This document shows positions 10,037 to 20,207 of a DNA stretch of 64,000 nt, piece after piece. The position numbers and the translations under genes were made by a program. The DNA is from Campanula takesimana. Its lineage: Eukaryota; Streptophyta; Magnoliopsida; Asterales; Campanulaceae. Position 1 is the stretch's first letter, and every line of letters starts with the position of its first letter. A model generated the notes under the pieces. It searched no databases and was not told where the DNA came from. It saw only the letters and a program-made list of their open reading frames with translations. The DNA is taken from NCBI GenBank assembly GCA_026119855.1, contig JAOWBW010000868.1:62001-126000 (forward strand), in the 5' to 3' direction.

Positions 10037-11825
10037 TGTTTTCTATAACACGAAAGATGGGCGAGCCGTAAGAGCACCGTGGAAGGATTTTCGAAAATTC
10101 ATGCTTTGAGTAAAACAGAGACTTGATACAAACGAGATTTTGACTTATTGAGAGAGACGGGTTTGACCCTTTTTGGGGGGAAACCCAAGCCATGAATTTT
10201 GGATGAATTTAACAATTTTCACCTTTTAGAAAAGGAATTTTGTTTATTCTATTGATTTTTATTAAGCGGTTTTGTCACACGAACAAACGTTAGCGCGCAA
10301 TTTAATGACACAGCACTTATTATTCATGTATACTCAAAACACGTTTTGTTCCTAATCGGTTGGAAAAGATTTCTCTTCTTTTTCGCAGCTATTCTAAATC
10401 CTGAATCAGTGTAGGCCATCACTACGCCTATAGACCCCTCGTTTTTCACCTGCCTTGCATACTCCCAAGGATGGACTGTCCCGGGCGAGGGTCCTATAGG
10501 CAAAGCGGCTTCCACCGACCGAAAGAACGAACCTAGGGTCTAGTGCGTCACCAGATTCCTAATGCGCGATCCATTCCAATCACGATTAAGCCCCAGTTAA
10601 GATCAAGATTCGTGTTAGGGACTTAAGGGATTTCCGGCATAACCCCATCTTTGATGAGGGCTCTCGAACCTTATCCTTGGGCTTAAGGATGATTAGTATG
10701 GACCATTCATTAGGGCTTGACAACACAGTGTCACCCCATCCTTAATACGTGACTTAGGTTAATTACGTTCAACATTGACGCGTAAGTCAAGGACCGGGTC
10801 AAAGTTGACCATGGTCATACTTGCTTTCACAAAAAGTCATGACTCGGGCATTAGCTTGGCCACAATTAATCTCAGACACGTATTAGGGACGTGGTAACGT
10901 GAGCTAGACCAAAAACCAACCAAGGTCTCGGTATTTGTGTGTCACGGATGAGTGTGGTTGACTCGGCTCGGAAGGGGAGGTGGAATGGACCCGTGCGCGC
11001 TAGAAGGGCACAAGAGCACCAATCAAGCTGCATCGTGGCATCCATCCCGGGTTTAAAGGGTATTTGGAACGTGCAAGGTCAAGTGCGCGTAGTGTGAAGT
11101 CATTCTATGTTCCCTTTTGAGTTAAAATAGAGATTTTCAATTCGTTTTAACATCATGAGCAATGTATAATCAACAAAAATGAGCAAGCATGAATGAGCTA
11201 TTTACACAAGTAATCAAGCAAGAACATGAACAAACAAGGCCAAAACTTGTATGTACAACAAATTATGCACAACCAAAAAATCCTTTGAAATCAAAACTTT
11301 ACAAGAAACGATCCTTTTGAAAACCATTTGCAAAACAAGTTGTGCACAATAAAGAATTCAAAAAATCTTTTACAAAATGGGTCATGCACAAGGAGGTTTT
11401 GAAAACCCAAATTTATGTCCAAAAGTTTGTGCATGACCAAGCTTCAAAAACCAAGTTTTGGCTAGAAAAGAAGAAGGTAATGTGCTCAAACAAAACTGTA
11501 AATTTGGAACCTGGACAAGCAGAAGCCAAAGGGACACAGAATGTTCCTGCCCTGCACAAAATTATTAAATTTTGGAACATTCTGTTCCCTGCCCAACATA
11601 GCCGTACGGCTATAAAATGCTGGCAATTATTTCTTGCAGTTTTTCATCTTCTGATCATCAAGCCCCAGTTTATTGCACATCCAGAACAGTTTCGACTCCA
11701 GAAAATTCAAACAGAAACACAGCACTCACAAAACAACACAAAAGTTAACGAAAACGGGGGACAGGAGTTTGACCCACACATAAATGTCCCCAAAGCTTCT
11801 AAAAAGAAGTTTGAGAACATTTAAC
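10037..11825 (-). other. 5' leader of element A
   Basis: This 1.8 kb interval lies between the primer-binding site and the gag remnant and has no supported ORF. The stretch 10340-10530 aligns by eye with 46850-47020 in element D (shared GGCCATCACTACG, TAGACCCCTCGTTTTTCA, GGCGAGGGTCCTA and GCGGCTTCCACC), although the LTRs of A and D differ. A GCCGTACGGC motif with an adjacent CTATAAAAT lies at 11602-11617 on the plus strand. Confidence 0.6.
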
Positions 11826-11844
11826 TCCCCAGCAGAGTCGCCAC
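11826..11844 (-). other. Primer-binding site of element A
   Basis: On the minus strand this reads GTGGCGACTCTGCTGGGGA and directly abuts the LTR end. The same site occurs in B and D, and with one change (CCG for CTG) in C. It fits the tRNA-Arg-type site known for Tat/Ogre elements; I infer the tRNA from memory of that lineage. Confidence 0.85.
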
Positions 11845-11957
11845 TGTAAGGATCCCGCCCCCGCGCGAAGGATCGCGACGAGTTATGGGGGCGAAAGGCC
11901 AAACGCGGTTAACATTCCAAAAAAATAACGGAGTCGCCACTTTTGTTAATTATTTAG
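11845..11957 (-). repeat. Element A 5' LTR, first part
   Basis: These 113 bp match 481-593 and stop at the insertion of element B. The last five bases TTTAG (11953-11957) are the target duplication of B, repeated at 26137-26141. The LTR resumes at 26142. Confidence 0.93.
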
Positions 11958-12964
11958 TGTAGATACCCCGGGAGGAACCACGGCTTTAGGCTCGAGCGCG
12001 TGGGTTATCCTAGGATGTCTAACTTGTTTTTAGAGTCGCCACCTATGTTTTGAGGAACATAAGAAAAACCTATTGATAATAGCCAAAGTTTGATTACGAA
12101 AACAGAGATTCTTTGTTTTGAGGTTCGGGGGTTAGGTTACGAGATGGGAAGTACCGAAACACCCATCTCGCCCAACTAAAGTTGGTCTTGCTTGATCAAA
12201 ATCTACATGAATGATAAACGTTCTTCTTCTTCTTCTTTAAATCATAAAAAGGGGGTTTTAAAATAGAGTTTGGAATGTAGGAGATAACTCCTTAACCAAC
12301 CTCAATGAGATGAGGTGATCATTAGAGTCATGTCCCAAAATGATTTGGGTGATTGCACTTTGATAAAACAAAAGGAAAGAGAAAAGAGATGAAGTTGAGA
12401 AGGGGAAAGAAATAGCTTTACCTAGACTTCAAGAGACTTCAAACACTTCTTGTTGAATTCTTTGGAGAAATCCTTTGGAAAATGCTTTGAAAGTAGGAAA
12501 TTTGGTTTCTTATTGAGAATGTAATATTGAGAGCCAAAGGTCCAAGGTCAAGGTCCTTGAAAATGGAGGTAAAGGGAGGTTTTTATAGGTGAAAGAGAGA
12601 TGTTTTTGGTGCCAAAACTCAGTCACCAAGAAACCTTTCCTAGGCAAAATCCTGTAAATTGAGCAAGGGAGAGAATCCTGGCCAGAAATCTGTAACTGAC
12701 GCCCAAAGGCGCGTGCTTCCTGCTTTGGGGGCGGGAGGCGCGCGCGCCTAGATCCTCCTGTCGGAGGCGCGTGACTCAGAGAATGCGATTTTGACAGAAT
12801 GGACTATAAAGTTAGCCCTGTTATTCAGTTTAGTCCCTGGACTTAACGAAGTCAGTCATGAACTTAACGGAAGTGACAGAAACTAACGAGAAACACTTAA
12901 AATGGGGAGAAACACAAGATCAAATGTGCAATCGGGGTGAGCGGTCCAAGGTAGGGTGTCTACA
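11958..12964 (-). repeat. Element B 3' LTR
   Basis: This 1007 bp LTR pairs with 25118-26136. Its reverse complement aligns with the LTRs of C and with 63230-64000. It holds a short (TTC)n run near 12224 and a PBS-like decamer (GAGTCGCCAC on the plus strand) at 12033-12042. Confidence 0.93.
12581..12775 (-). promoter_or_regulatory. Element B U3 promoter with CGCGCG boxes
   Basis: A minus-strand TATA box (TATAAAA, 12581-12587) is preceded upstream by three GGCGCG-type boxes at 12707-12775, about 29 bp apart. Boxes of this kind resemble the CGCG sites bound by CAMTA factors. Box spacing and flanks (GGGAGGCGCGCGCG, GTCGGAGGCGCG) recur upstream of the small antisense ORF at 16764-16835. Confidence 0.55.
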
Positions 12965-12980
12965 GAGCCCCTCGGTGACG
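12965..12980 (-). other. Polypurine tract of element B
   Basis: On the minus strand this reads CACCGAGGGGCTC next to the 3' LTR, matching the tract of A and D. Confidence 0.75.
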
Positions 12981-13164
12981 TGGATTGCAAAGCAAAATGC
13001 GTCGACGAAAGTTAAAAAAACACCAGCCGAGGACATCACCAAGAAAAAGCAAAGACTCGATGAAAGCAGGAATTTGAAGTTGAGAGAGATAATGGTGCGC
13101 TCCCTGTGTGAGTGGCTTTTGTTGATAGAGGGGGTGGCATGATCCGTTAGGTGCCGGCTGAATA

Positions 13165-13555
13165 TGTTGAATGAGGCCGTTAGTGAACCTTTGAATGAGG
13201 CCGTTAGTGAACCTTTGAGGAGGCCGTTAGTGAACCTTTGAGGACGAATCCATTAGTGAAATCCGTTGATGAGGCCGTTAGTTAACCGTTGAAGAGGCTG
13301 TTAGTGAACCTTTGAGGAGGCCGTTAGTGAACCTGTGAAGAGGCCGTTGGTGAACCTTTAGAGAGGCCGTTAGTGAACCTTTGAAGAGGCCGTTAGTGAA
13401 CCTTTGAGGAGGCCGTTAGTGAACCTTTGAGGACGAATCCGTTAGTGAAATCCGTTGATGAGGCCGTTAGTGAACCTTTGAAGAGGCCGTTAGTGAACCT
13501 TTGAGGAGGCCGTTAGTGAACCTTTGAGGACGAATCAGTTAGTGAAATTCGTTGA
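13165..13555. repeat. ~24-bp tandem repeat in element B 3' UTR
   Basis: About sixteen units of GAGGCCGTTAGTGAACCTTT with variable spacers, some replaced by GACGAATCCGTTAGTGAAAT. It fills the slot between the polypurine tract and the antisense promoter, as the unrelated arrays in A, C and D do. Confidence 0.88.
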
Positions 13556-13819
13556 TAAAATATTGCTTTGAAGTCGCGTGCCACTTGGAGTCACACTTGA
13601 CTTTTTTGACTCGTGGGGTGCGGGCATAGTTGACCGTGACCGGAAGAATGTTCCTGCTGGGGATGTCCTGCTGGGGATGAAATGTCGAGATTGACTCTTG
13701 AGGGGGGTATGGTACCCGTGACAGAACTTAGGGAGTTCGGAATCCGTGGGGAAACATTGATGCTGTGCATGGATTCTTGCATGTGAGACTGCTTCTGAAC
13801 CTGCCTGATGATGGGAAGA

Positions 13820-13920
13820 GCACGCGTCTGGACCTCATTGTGGGATGCGCGCGCCTCGGATGAGTATGTCGGGGGGTGCGCGCCTGGCGCATAAGTTCAG
13901 CATATTTAAACAGACGGTTC
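13820..13920 (+). promoter_or_regulatory. Promoter module of the element B antisense PMD gene
   Basis: Three CGCG boxes (ACGCGTC, GCGCGCGCC and TGCGCGCC, 13821-13885) are followed by a plus-strand TATA box, TATTTAAA, at 13903-13910 and the ATG at 14042. The box type is the one in this family's U3. The order boxes, TATA, ATG supports a plus-strand promoter. Confidence 0.55.
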
Positions 13921-14041
13921 ACTATTTTCGGTGAGTTTTCAAAATTTTGAAGAACCCTCCAAATTCCAAACCAAATTTTCATGGAGAAATCACCCCAAAA
14001 CACTTTCTTGCTGCCCTAGGATCAATCCCATCACAGAAACG

Positions 14042-16480
14042 ATGTCGGATCGTCAACAATCTCCTCCGTTCGAGATGCTACAGGGCGAGGAGCCCGAAAT
14101 TAGGGTTGAAGCTATAGACCCGAGCTTGCTTACCTTCCGGCCTCATACCCACATTTCTCATTTCCTGACTTCGGGTTTGGTAAGAATGCCTCACCTTTCT
14201 TGTCGATTTCGGATTTCATGAAGTTCCGTTTTTTACCCGAAATATTGTTGCAGCAGCTTTATTGATCATTCCTTGCATGTTGTTTGTTGCTGCTGATTTG
14301 TTGTAAGAAACATGTTGGGGAGCCCATTTTCATGTTCACACACTTGCTTGCACATTGCCCTGCCATTGAAATCTTTGTGTCGAATTCATCCGTTTTCTAG
14401 TAGTCATGCTGATGAAATTTTCGTTGTTCCTTCTTTCCTTTTAGGAGTGGACCCGTCTGACGGAGATTCGTGGTGGGGCTCATGGGCCCATCTATATATG
14501 GAAGAGGTTGCCTGAGAATGTTCGGGTCCGAGTTACAGGGACTCATTTTGGTCTTTTTGTCACCAGCCTCCCAGCTTTGAAGAATGACCCCGATGTGGTC
14601 CAGGCATTGAGGGAAAGATGGTGGGACACCACCCATACCTTCCATTTACCCATGGGCGAGGTGACTATGACGCCTACCGATTTCACAGCTTTGACGGGCT
14701 TGCCGTTCATAGGGATGCCTGTCCCTTTTGGTTTGAGAGGGGCTGTTCGGACACCGGACGAGTTACTGGCTTTGGTTGACTGCCGGTTTGAGGTCAAGAA
14801 TTCTCGAGTGGCATGGGGGTGAATCCGGGCCTATTTCGGTATCTTAATGGCTGAGGCTCGAGGTGTTACTGCTGATCGGGTCGATGTCGTGGCCCGTTGC
14901 TTTATTTGGTACCTGTTATCCCATACTCTGTTTGCCAACGGGGGATCTTCGGCCTCTTTGGCTCTTCTCGACTTGTTAGTGGATCTGGACCAGATCGGCC
15001 AGTATAACTGAGGCGCAGCGGACTTAGCTGCTTGTTATCACGGCATGGATTTGACTAGCCGCTCGACCACTAGCTCGGTTACGGGCTTTAGCTTGCGGTG
15101 AGAGGTATACCACTTGCTGTCCCTTTTATATTCTCCTTGCCTTGGTCATAACTGCCTTTTTCGTTGACTGTCATTAACTTTGCTTCTGCCTCTTGTCTAC
15201 AGCTCTAGGCCTTTGCTATCCTGAATCTGAGGGATTTCGAGATTGCTAAGGAAGGCCAGCCCCAGTATCCGGACTGCGCACAGTGGGTGTACAAGGAGAG
15301 GAATGTGAAGACTGGTACGAACCCCATTAGTCTTACTTCGGCCCGACGGCACTTGGACACCTTGAGGCCTGAGTCTGTTGCCTTTTCTTTGTATCCGTGG
15401 AGATCAGTTCAGCACTGGTTTGAGCATACTCTTATTCCTACCCGTTCTCGGCTTTTGATGAGTTCGGGTGAGTGCATGGCTCTGTATTTGGGAGACAGAG
15501 TGTTCTGGCAGCATGGTACCCAGGTGAAAGACTTTTACACCCCCCCTCGTCCTGCAGTTCCAGACGTTCCTCCTTTCTGCCCTCGTAATTGGAGGTCACT
15601 TTCAGAGGCTGATCGCGCGGCATACATGGCAGGGATTGATGCCGTCCCTCACATTCACTTGGATCAGGATTATGGCCTCTTCAGGGAGAACAACTTGATG
15701 CAAGGCTTCATGTTTGCTGATCCGAGGAGATCACAGGCTGCTCCTACGACCTCCGCTCGGTTTTATACTACCGGTGTCGGGTATTGCTTTGATCCTCCTT
15801 TGCCTCCTCCCTACTACACTTATTCAAACTTCGGGGTCTTTGAGGATCAGAGGAAGATTTTTCCCGAGGATATGTCACCAGAGAAAGATCCTCCTGCTCA
15901 GGCTGCTGTGGTATGTTTTTCTGACCATCTTTGCATTTCTCAGTTCCAGTCTTATTTTTTTTTTTTCTGTTCCTGATGCAATTTTCTTTTCTGCCCCCCA
16001 TTGTAACAGGTACCGGTAGCTGCTTATAGGCACTTGGGCAGACAGAACAAGGGGATGAGGAGGAGACTGCGTCGGCTGGAGGAGAGGGTGCTAGAGCTGT
16101 GCAGGGATATTGCTGCCATGACTAGAGATGCTGCTGGTGCTGTCTCTGGTGTTACGAGAGGAGCTGCCCGAGGTGCTCGAGGCATGGGACGAGGCTGCAG
16201 GGATGTTGCACTGGACATTGATGAGGCTGTCTCTTTGGCGAGGCAGTCACTGAGCAGGAGTCTGAGCCACGGAGGTAGCCATAGTAGGAGTCTGAGCCGA
16301 AGAGGTAGCCAGAGCCAGGGTGGCGCTAGTTCATCAGGGAGAGCTGCCAAGAGGACCCGGCATGATGTTGTGGTTGAGACATCTGAGGAGGAAGAATCTG
16401 CTGATGATGATGATGACGAGGAGACTGAGAGCGGCAGTGAGGGTGGGCACTGTGCTGCCGATGATGATGATTCTGGGTAG
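14042..16480 (+). pseudogene. Antisense spliced PMD gene of element B
   Basis: Four exons can be read: 14042-14179, 14445-15104, 15203-15910 and 16010-16480. All introns have GT-AG ends and all are phase 0. Together they encode about 658 residues. Exon 2 has the PMD core W-W-D-T-T-H-T-F-H-L-P-M-G-E-V-T-M-T-P-T-D-F. Exon 3 has A-L-Y-L-G-D-R-V-F-W-Q-H. Exon 4 has an arginine-rich coil, S-R-S repeats, a basic A-A-K-R-T-R stretch that could be a nuclear signal, and an acidic tail. Exon lengths of 138, 660 and 708 nt equal those of the copy in C. Four stops, at least three of them TGG-to-TGA or TAG changes, show that it is dead. It lies opposite to pol. Confidence 0.85.
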
Positions 16481-16763
16481 CCTTTTGGGGAGGACGAGAG
16501 TATTGAAAAACATTTTTATTTACCTGTAATAAACATTTAGCATGTATTTACAATCCTAGCTATTTACTATGCTTTTTAGTTATCTGTCTAGACTCGTTCC
16601 TAAGTGTCGACTCTTTATAAACAAATGTGTCCCAAATGTGTTCATCATGGTTGCTTGAACTCCTTTTCTGTGCTGGGATCTGATTTCTTGCAGGTTAGAT
16701 ATGTTGAGGTGCTTGGGTTCTGTTCTGAACTGACAAGGGCTATTTCTGTCTGAACTGCTGTCA

Positions 16764-16895
16764 AAGGCGCGCGCGTTGGGCCTTGCTTGTGGGAGGCGCG
16801 CGCGTTGTGAAGCCTTGGTCGGAGGCGCGCGCTTCTGGCCTGCTGAATTACAGCCCCTTTCTTTTTCTGATCAGAATGTTCCAACAGCTATAATT
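16764..16895 (+). promoter_or_regulatory. Promoter module of the element B small antisense ORF
   Basis: Three GGCGCGCGC boxes lie near 16766, 16795 and 16823, about 28-29 bp apart, followed by a plus-strand TATA-like CTATAATT at 16888-16895 and the ATG at 16978. The layout repeats that of U3 and of the equivalent spot in C. Confidence 0.55.
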
Positions 16896-16977
16896 TTGAA
16901 CCATTTTCGACCAGAATGGTCACATAGCATTCTTCTGCAAATACTTTCTCCTCCTAAACCACAAAATTCTTTTCATA

Positions 16978-17418
16978 ATGGCCCCAATGACTTTCTCTTT
17001 TGAAGTCAAGGTTTCCGTCCCCAAGGGTGAGAAGTCCGTTCCAATGGTGAATGCCGTTCCAGCTGTGGGGTCCGTTTCGATGGTGGAAAAGTGCCCGAGC
17101 ATTTTTGATCGTTTGGGAAGGCCCAATGACGATGTTGTTGACCCCGTGAGACCGGTGGTTCATGTGCAGGACTATAGACCCCGTCATTTTCCCAAGAAGA
17201 AGAAAGGTAAGGGAAATTCCTCCCATGTGTGGAAGCGTCCCATGGTTGTCCCCGCTAAGGCTCCGCTTTATAAGGGCAAAGGGAAAGCCGTTGATGAAGC
17301 TCCGTCCCGTCCTAGCGTTTTCTCCCGTCTTGGCGGTCCCAAGAATGTTCCGTTCCCATCCAAGAAGACTAAAGGGCATAACAAGAAGCAATGGGTTCCC
17401 AAACCTAAGAAAGATTAG
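16978..17418 (+). CDS. Small basic antisense ORF of element B (two SVF-RLG repeats)
   Basis: This open frame of 146 codons is uninterrupted and lies between the PMD gene and the convergent integrase end. Its counterpart in C (52332-52742) is similar throughout, and the C copy suggests the second ATG (16987) as an alternative start. It has two copies of a motif, S-I-F-D-R-L-G-R-P and S-V-F-S-R-L-G, flanking a lysine-rich centre with P-K-K-K-K-G-K-G-N-S-S-H-V-W-K-R-P, and ends P-K-P-K-K-D. It is strongly basic and probably nuclear or nucleic-acid binding; I do not recognise a named family. Similar S-V-F-x-R-L-G motifs occur in some plant gypsy Gag proteins, so it may derive from Gag. Confidence 0.6.
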   Translation: MAPMTFSFEVKVSVPKGEKSVPMVNAVPAVGSVSMVEKCPSIFDRLGRPNDDVVDPVRPVVHVQDYRPRHFPKKKKGKGNSSHVWKRPMVVPAKAPLYKGKGKAVDEAPSRPSVFSRLGGPKNVPFPSKKTKGHNKKQWVPKPKKD

Positions 17419-17614
17419 ATTTTTCTTTGTACCCCAAGAGATTGCAATTAAATTAGACCACTTTGTTTTAGGATTTAATGTTTTGATGTCTTTTGTTGCT
17501 CAATAACTCTGTTGTAATGGCTTGAATAATTCATTGAATGAATAAAAATTGCATCTTGTTATTTGAAGTGAATTGTGTATTTTTGATATGTTTTAGACTG
17601 CACCCGAAGGTTGC
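17419..17614 (+). other. 3' region of the antisense transcript with poly(A)-signal-like site
   Basis: GAATAAAAATTGCATCTTGT at 17539-17558 is conserved in C (52194-52213, minus strand). If used as a poly(A) signal it would end the antisense RNA before the hairpins at 17615-17821. Confidence 0.4.
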
Positions 17615-17651
17615 CTACGTTCCTCCAGTTGGGAGGCTCAGGTCTCCGTAG
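17615..17651. other. CTACG/CGTAG hairpin, type I
   Basis: CTACG (17615-17619) pairs with CGTAG (17647-17651). Inside, CCTCC pairs perfectly with GGAGG, followed by CTCAGGTC. The flank ACCCGAAGGTTGC precedes it. Confidence 0.65.
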
Positions 17652-17680
17652 TTCAAACAAACAAAGACCTTTTTTTTTTT

Positions 17681-17821
17681 GTGTGTGCACCCTGTTTTTT
17701 GCCTAGACCGCCCTTTCGGGTTTTCAATCTAGCGGGCTTCTTTTTTTGCACGTGCTCTAATTTTTGTCTAGGCCGCCCTTGCGGGTTTTCAACCTAGCGA
17801 GCGATTTTTTTTTTTTTTTTT
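17681..17821 (+). other. ENE-like double hairpin with U-tracts (element B)
   Basis: Read as plus-strand RNA, two units of about 37 nt follow each other. In unit 1 (17701-17737) CTAGA pairs with TCTAG; in unit 2 (17766-17803) CTAGG pairs with CCTAG, a compensated change. Both contain an inner hairpin CCGC/GCGG or close to it and a GTTTTCAA bulge. Unit 1 is flanked by T6 (17695-17700) and TTCTTTTTT, and closed outside by GTGCA (17685-17689) with TGCAC (17747-17751). Unit 2 is closed by GCTC with GAGC and followed by a T-run of about 18. This layout resembles the double ENE of plant transposon RNAs. Function is inferred. Confidence 0.5.
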
Positions 17822-17835
17822 ATGGTCTTTGTTTA

Positions 17836-18889
17836 TTAAGCATAGAACCTCTTGAGCTTGTCGAGGTTGACCTCCTTTGGCAGCTGGTCACCATCTAAAT
17901 CCACGAGTCGGACTGCACCGCCGCTTAGTATCTTTTTGACCACGTACGGATCGATCCATCGGGGTCCCCATTTCCCCAGGGGATTCATGGCGTTAGGAGG
18001 ATGTTGTCTTAAGACCAAATCTCCCATATTGATGTTTCGAGGCTTCACCTTTTTGTTGAAAGCCCTTGCCATCCTTTGCTGATACGCCCTTGTGCGTTCG
18101 AGTGCTCTTAGTCTTTTCTCGTCGAGTAAGGCTAGCTGTTCATATCGACTTTGCATCCAATCGACCTCGTTGACTTGATTCTCGAGGAGGACCCGTAGAG
18201 ATGGGACTTCAAGTTCGATTGGGAGTACGGCTTCAGAACCATAGACTAATGCATAAGGAGTTTCTCCTGTTGCTGACCGTAATGATGTGCGGTAGCCCCA
18301 CAATGCTAATGGTAGCTTCTCGGGTCAATCCCTTCCTGTTGAGGCCATTTTCTTGACGATGGTCTCGATGGTCTTATTTGCTGCTTCAACCGCGCCATTT
18401 GCTTGGGGATGGTAAGGAGATGACTTGTGCTTGGTGATCTTGTATTCTACCAAAAAGTGCATCCATTTCCTTCTCAAAGTGAGAGCCGTTGTCGGAAATG
18501 ATTTCGTGAGGCACGCCGTATCGGCACATGATATTAATCTTTACAAATTCGGCCACTTTCTTGGCGTTGAGGCTCCGATAGGCTTGTGCTTTGACCCACT
18601 TTGTGAAGTAGTCGACGGCCACTAGGACGAATGACTGCCCATTGCTTCTGGCAGGATGAACTTTACCGATGATGTCTATCCCCCAACAAGAGAAAGGCCA
18701 AGGTGTGACCATGTTGTAAAGTTGCGAGGGTGGAGCATGTTGCAGATTAGCATGGAATTGACACTTGGCACACCTTTTGACTTTATCGATACAGTCTCGT
18801 TCCATAGTGCTCCAATAGTAACCAATGCGGAGTATCTTCTTGACTAGCATAAACCCATTCATGTGGGGTCCACACTCTCCTTCGTGCAC
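17836..18889 (-). pseudogene. Integrase of element B
   Basis: The minus-strand frames 18889-18386 and 18303-17836 encode a Ty3/gypsy integrase that inserts element DNA into chromosomes. Seen are the zinc-finger part H-x-G...C-A-K-C, catalytic D in W-G-I-D-I-I-G and S-D-N-G-S-H-F, and a C-terminal G-P-R-W-I-x-P-Y module (G replaced by D compared with C). The frame shifts near 18400, just where the third catalytic residue (E) should be. It ends on the minus strand about 400 bp from the convergent small antisense ORF. It is dead. Confidence 0.85.
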
Positions 18890-18956
18890 TTAACACATTA
18901 TCTCTTGAGCTTCGGCCTCATTGGTGCATAAGAGATTGATCCCGTCGTGGTACCTT

Positions 18957-19538
18957 TTATAGACTCGGCCCCTTTGGGCATTTCGACGGAGAGTTTGTTT
19001 GAACCTCGTTGATCTCGATATTCATGCAGTACGCCGGACTGTTCCTTCGGGCAATTTTGAAAGGCTTCACCATTTTCCCTTTGGGCATTTCGACTAATGA
19101 AGCTATGGTGGCCAGTGCATCGGCGAAGCGATTTTTATCCCTTAGCAGGTAGTTGAAAGTGATCTCTTGGAATTGTTCAACCAATTCTTCAAGGTGCTGA
19201 CCATACTGTTGGAGGGTCGGGTCTTGAATTCGCCATTTACCCGATTGCTGATTGATAAGGAGCAAAGAGTCGCCGAATACTTCTAGTTCTGTGACGTTTC
19301 TTTCGAGAGCTGCTTCGAGCCCTGCTATGCATGCTTCGTACTCGGAAATGTTGTTGGTGGCCTCAAATTCCAGACGGATGGCAATGGGAGTGCAGATGTC
19401 CTCTGGATCGACAAGCAACATTCCTATACCAAAACCGTGTTTATTGGCGGCGCCATCGAAAAAAAGTTGCCACTTATTTTCCTCGGTTGCAGTACAAATT
19501 AAATGCTCGTCGGGGAACTGTACGTCTTCCCCCTTCAC
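18957..19538 (-). pseudogene. Archaeal-type RNase H of element B
   Basis: This second RNase H contains W-Q-L-F-F-D-G-A, S-E-Y-E-A-C-I-A-G-L-E-A-A, F-G-D-S-L-L and N-R-F-A-D-A-L-A, which carry the D, E, D and D of the active site. An extra RNase H between the reverse transcriptase/RNase H and the integrase is diagnostic of the Tat lineage. It is out of frame with its neighbours. Confidence 0.8.
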
Positions 19539-19579
19539 TTCGTCACATGGGAATTCGGCAAGCTAGTCACTAAACACTT

Positions 19580-20207
19580 TCCCCCTGATGGATTTTAGTG
19601 TGACGAAGTGATGTCATAGCCGGCGAGCATGAAGTACCATTTGGCTATTCTTGTTGACATGAAAGGCTTCTCGAAGATGTAGCGGAGTGGGTTCACCTTT
19701 GCTACTAGCTTGATCGGAAAAGCTTCCATATAGTGTTTGAGCTTTTGAGTAACCTAAACCAATGCTGCACATGACTTCTCTAAGACAGAGTAGTTCTTTT
19801 CGCCTCCTTGGAATCGGCGACTGACAAAATAAATGGCATTCTCCTTTGTGGACTCTCGTTGCTCTTGTGCTAACATAGCCCCTAGGGCTTCATCATTGAC
19901 AGTGAGATAGAGCAAATGAGGCTTCTCCTTGTGCGGTGGAACTAGAACAGGAGGGCACGTCAAGTAATGCTTCACTTGGTCGAAGGCTTCTTGGCACGCG
20001 TCGGTCCATTCTAGAGCCACATTCTTCTTGAGTAGCTTGAAGATTGGCTCGCACATGGAAGTGAGTTAGTGCACAAACCGACTGATGTATTGCAGTCTGC
20101 CCATGAAACCTTTGATCTCTTTCTGCGTCTTTGGAGGAGGCATGTCAATGATTGCCTTGATTTTGGAGGGATCTACTTCAATTCCCCTTTCAGTTTTTAC
20201 TTTCTGT
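19580..20207 (-). pseudogene. Reverse transcriptase end and first RNase H of element B
   Basis: Only the thumb/connection part of the reverse transcriptase and the degenerate first RNase H remain (frame 20056-19754 and flanks; D-A-C-Q-E-A-F-D-Q-V-K, Y-L-T-V-N-D-E-A-L-G-A-M-L-A-Q). Comparison with C at 49440-50100 shows that homology stops abruptly at about 20207. Everything upstream, including the catalytic palm, is missing. Confidence 0.75.

Noticed and set aside
11342..11824. Plus-strand ORF of 160 codons next to the primer-binding site of A
   Set aside because: It lies in the leader opposite to gag, has AT-rich low-complexity composition and no recognisable domain.
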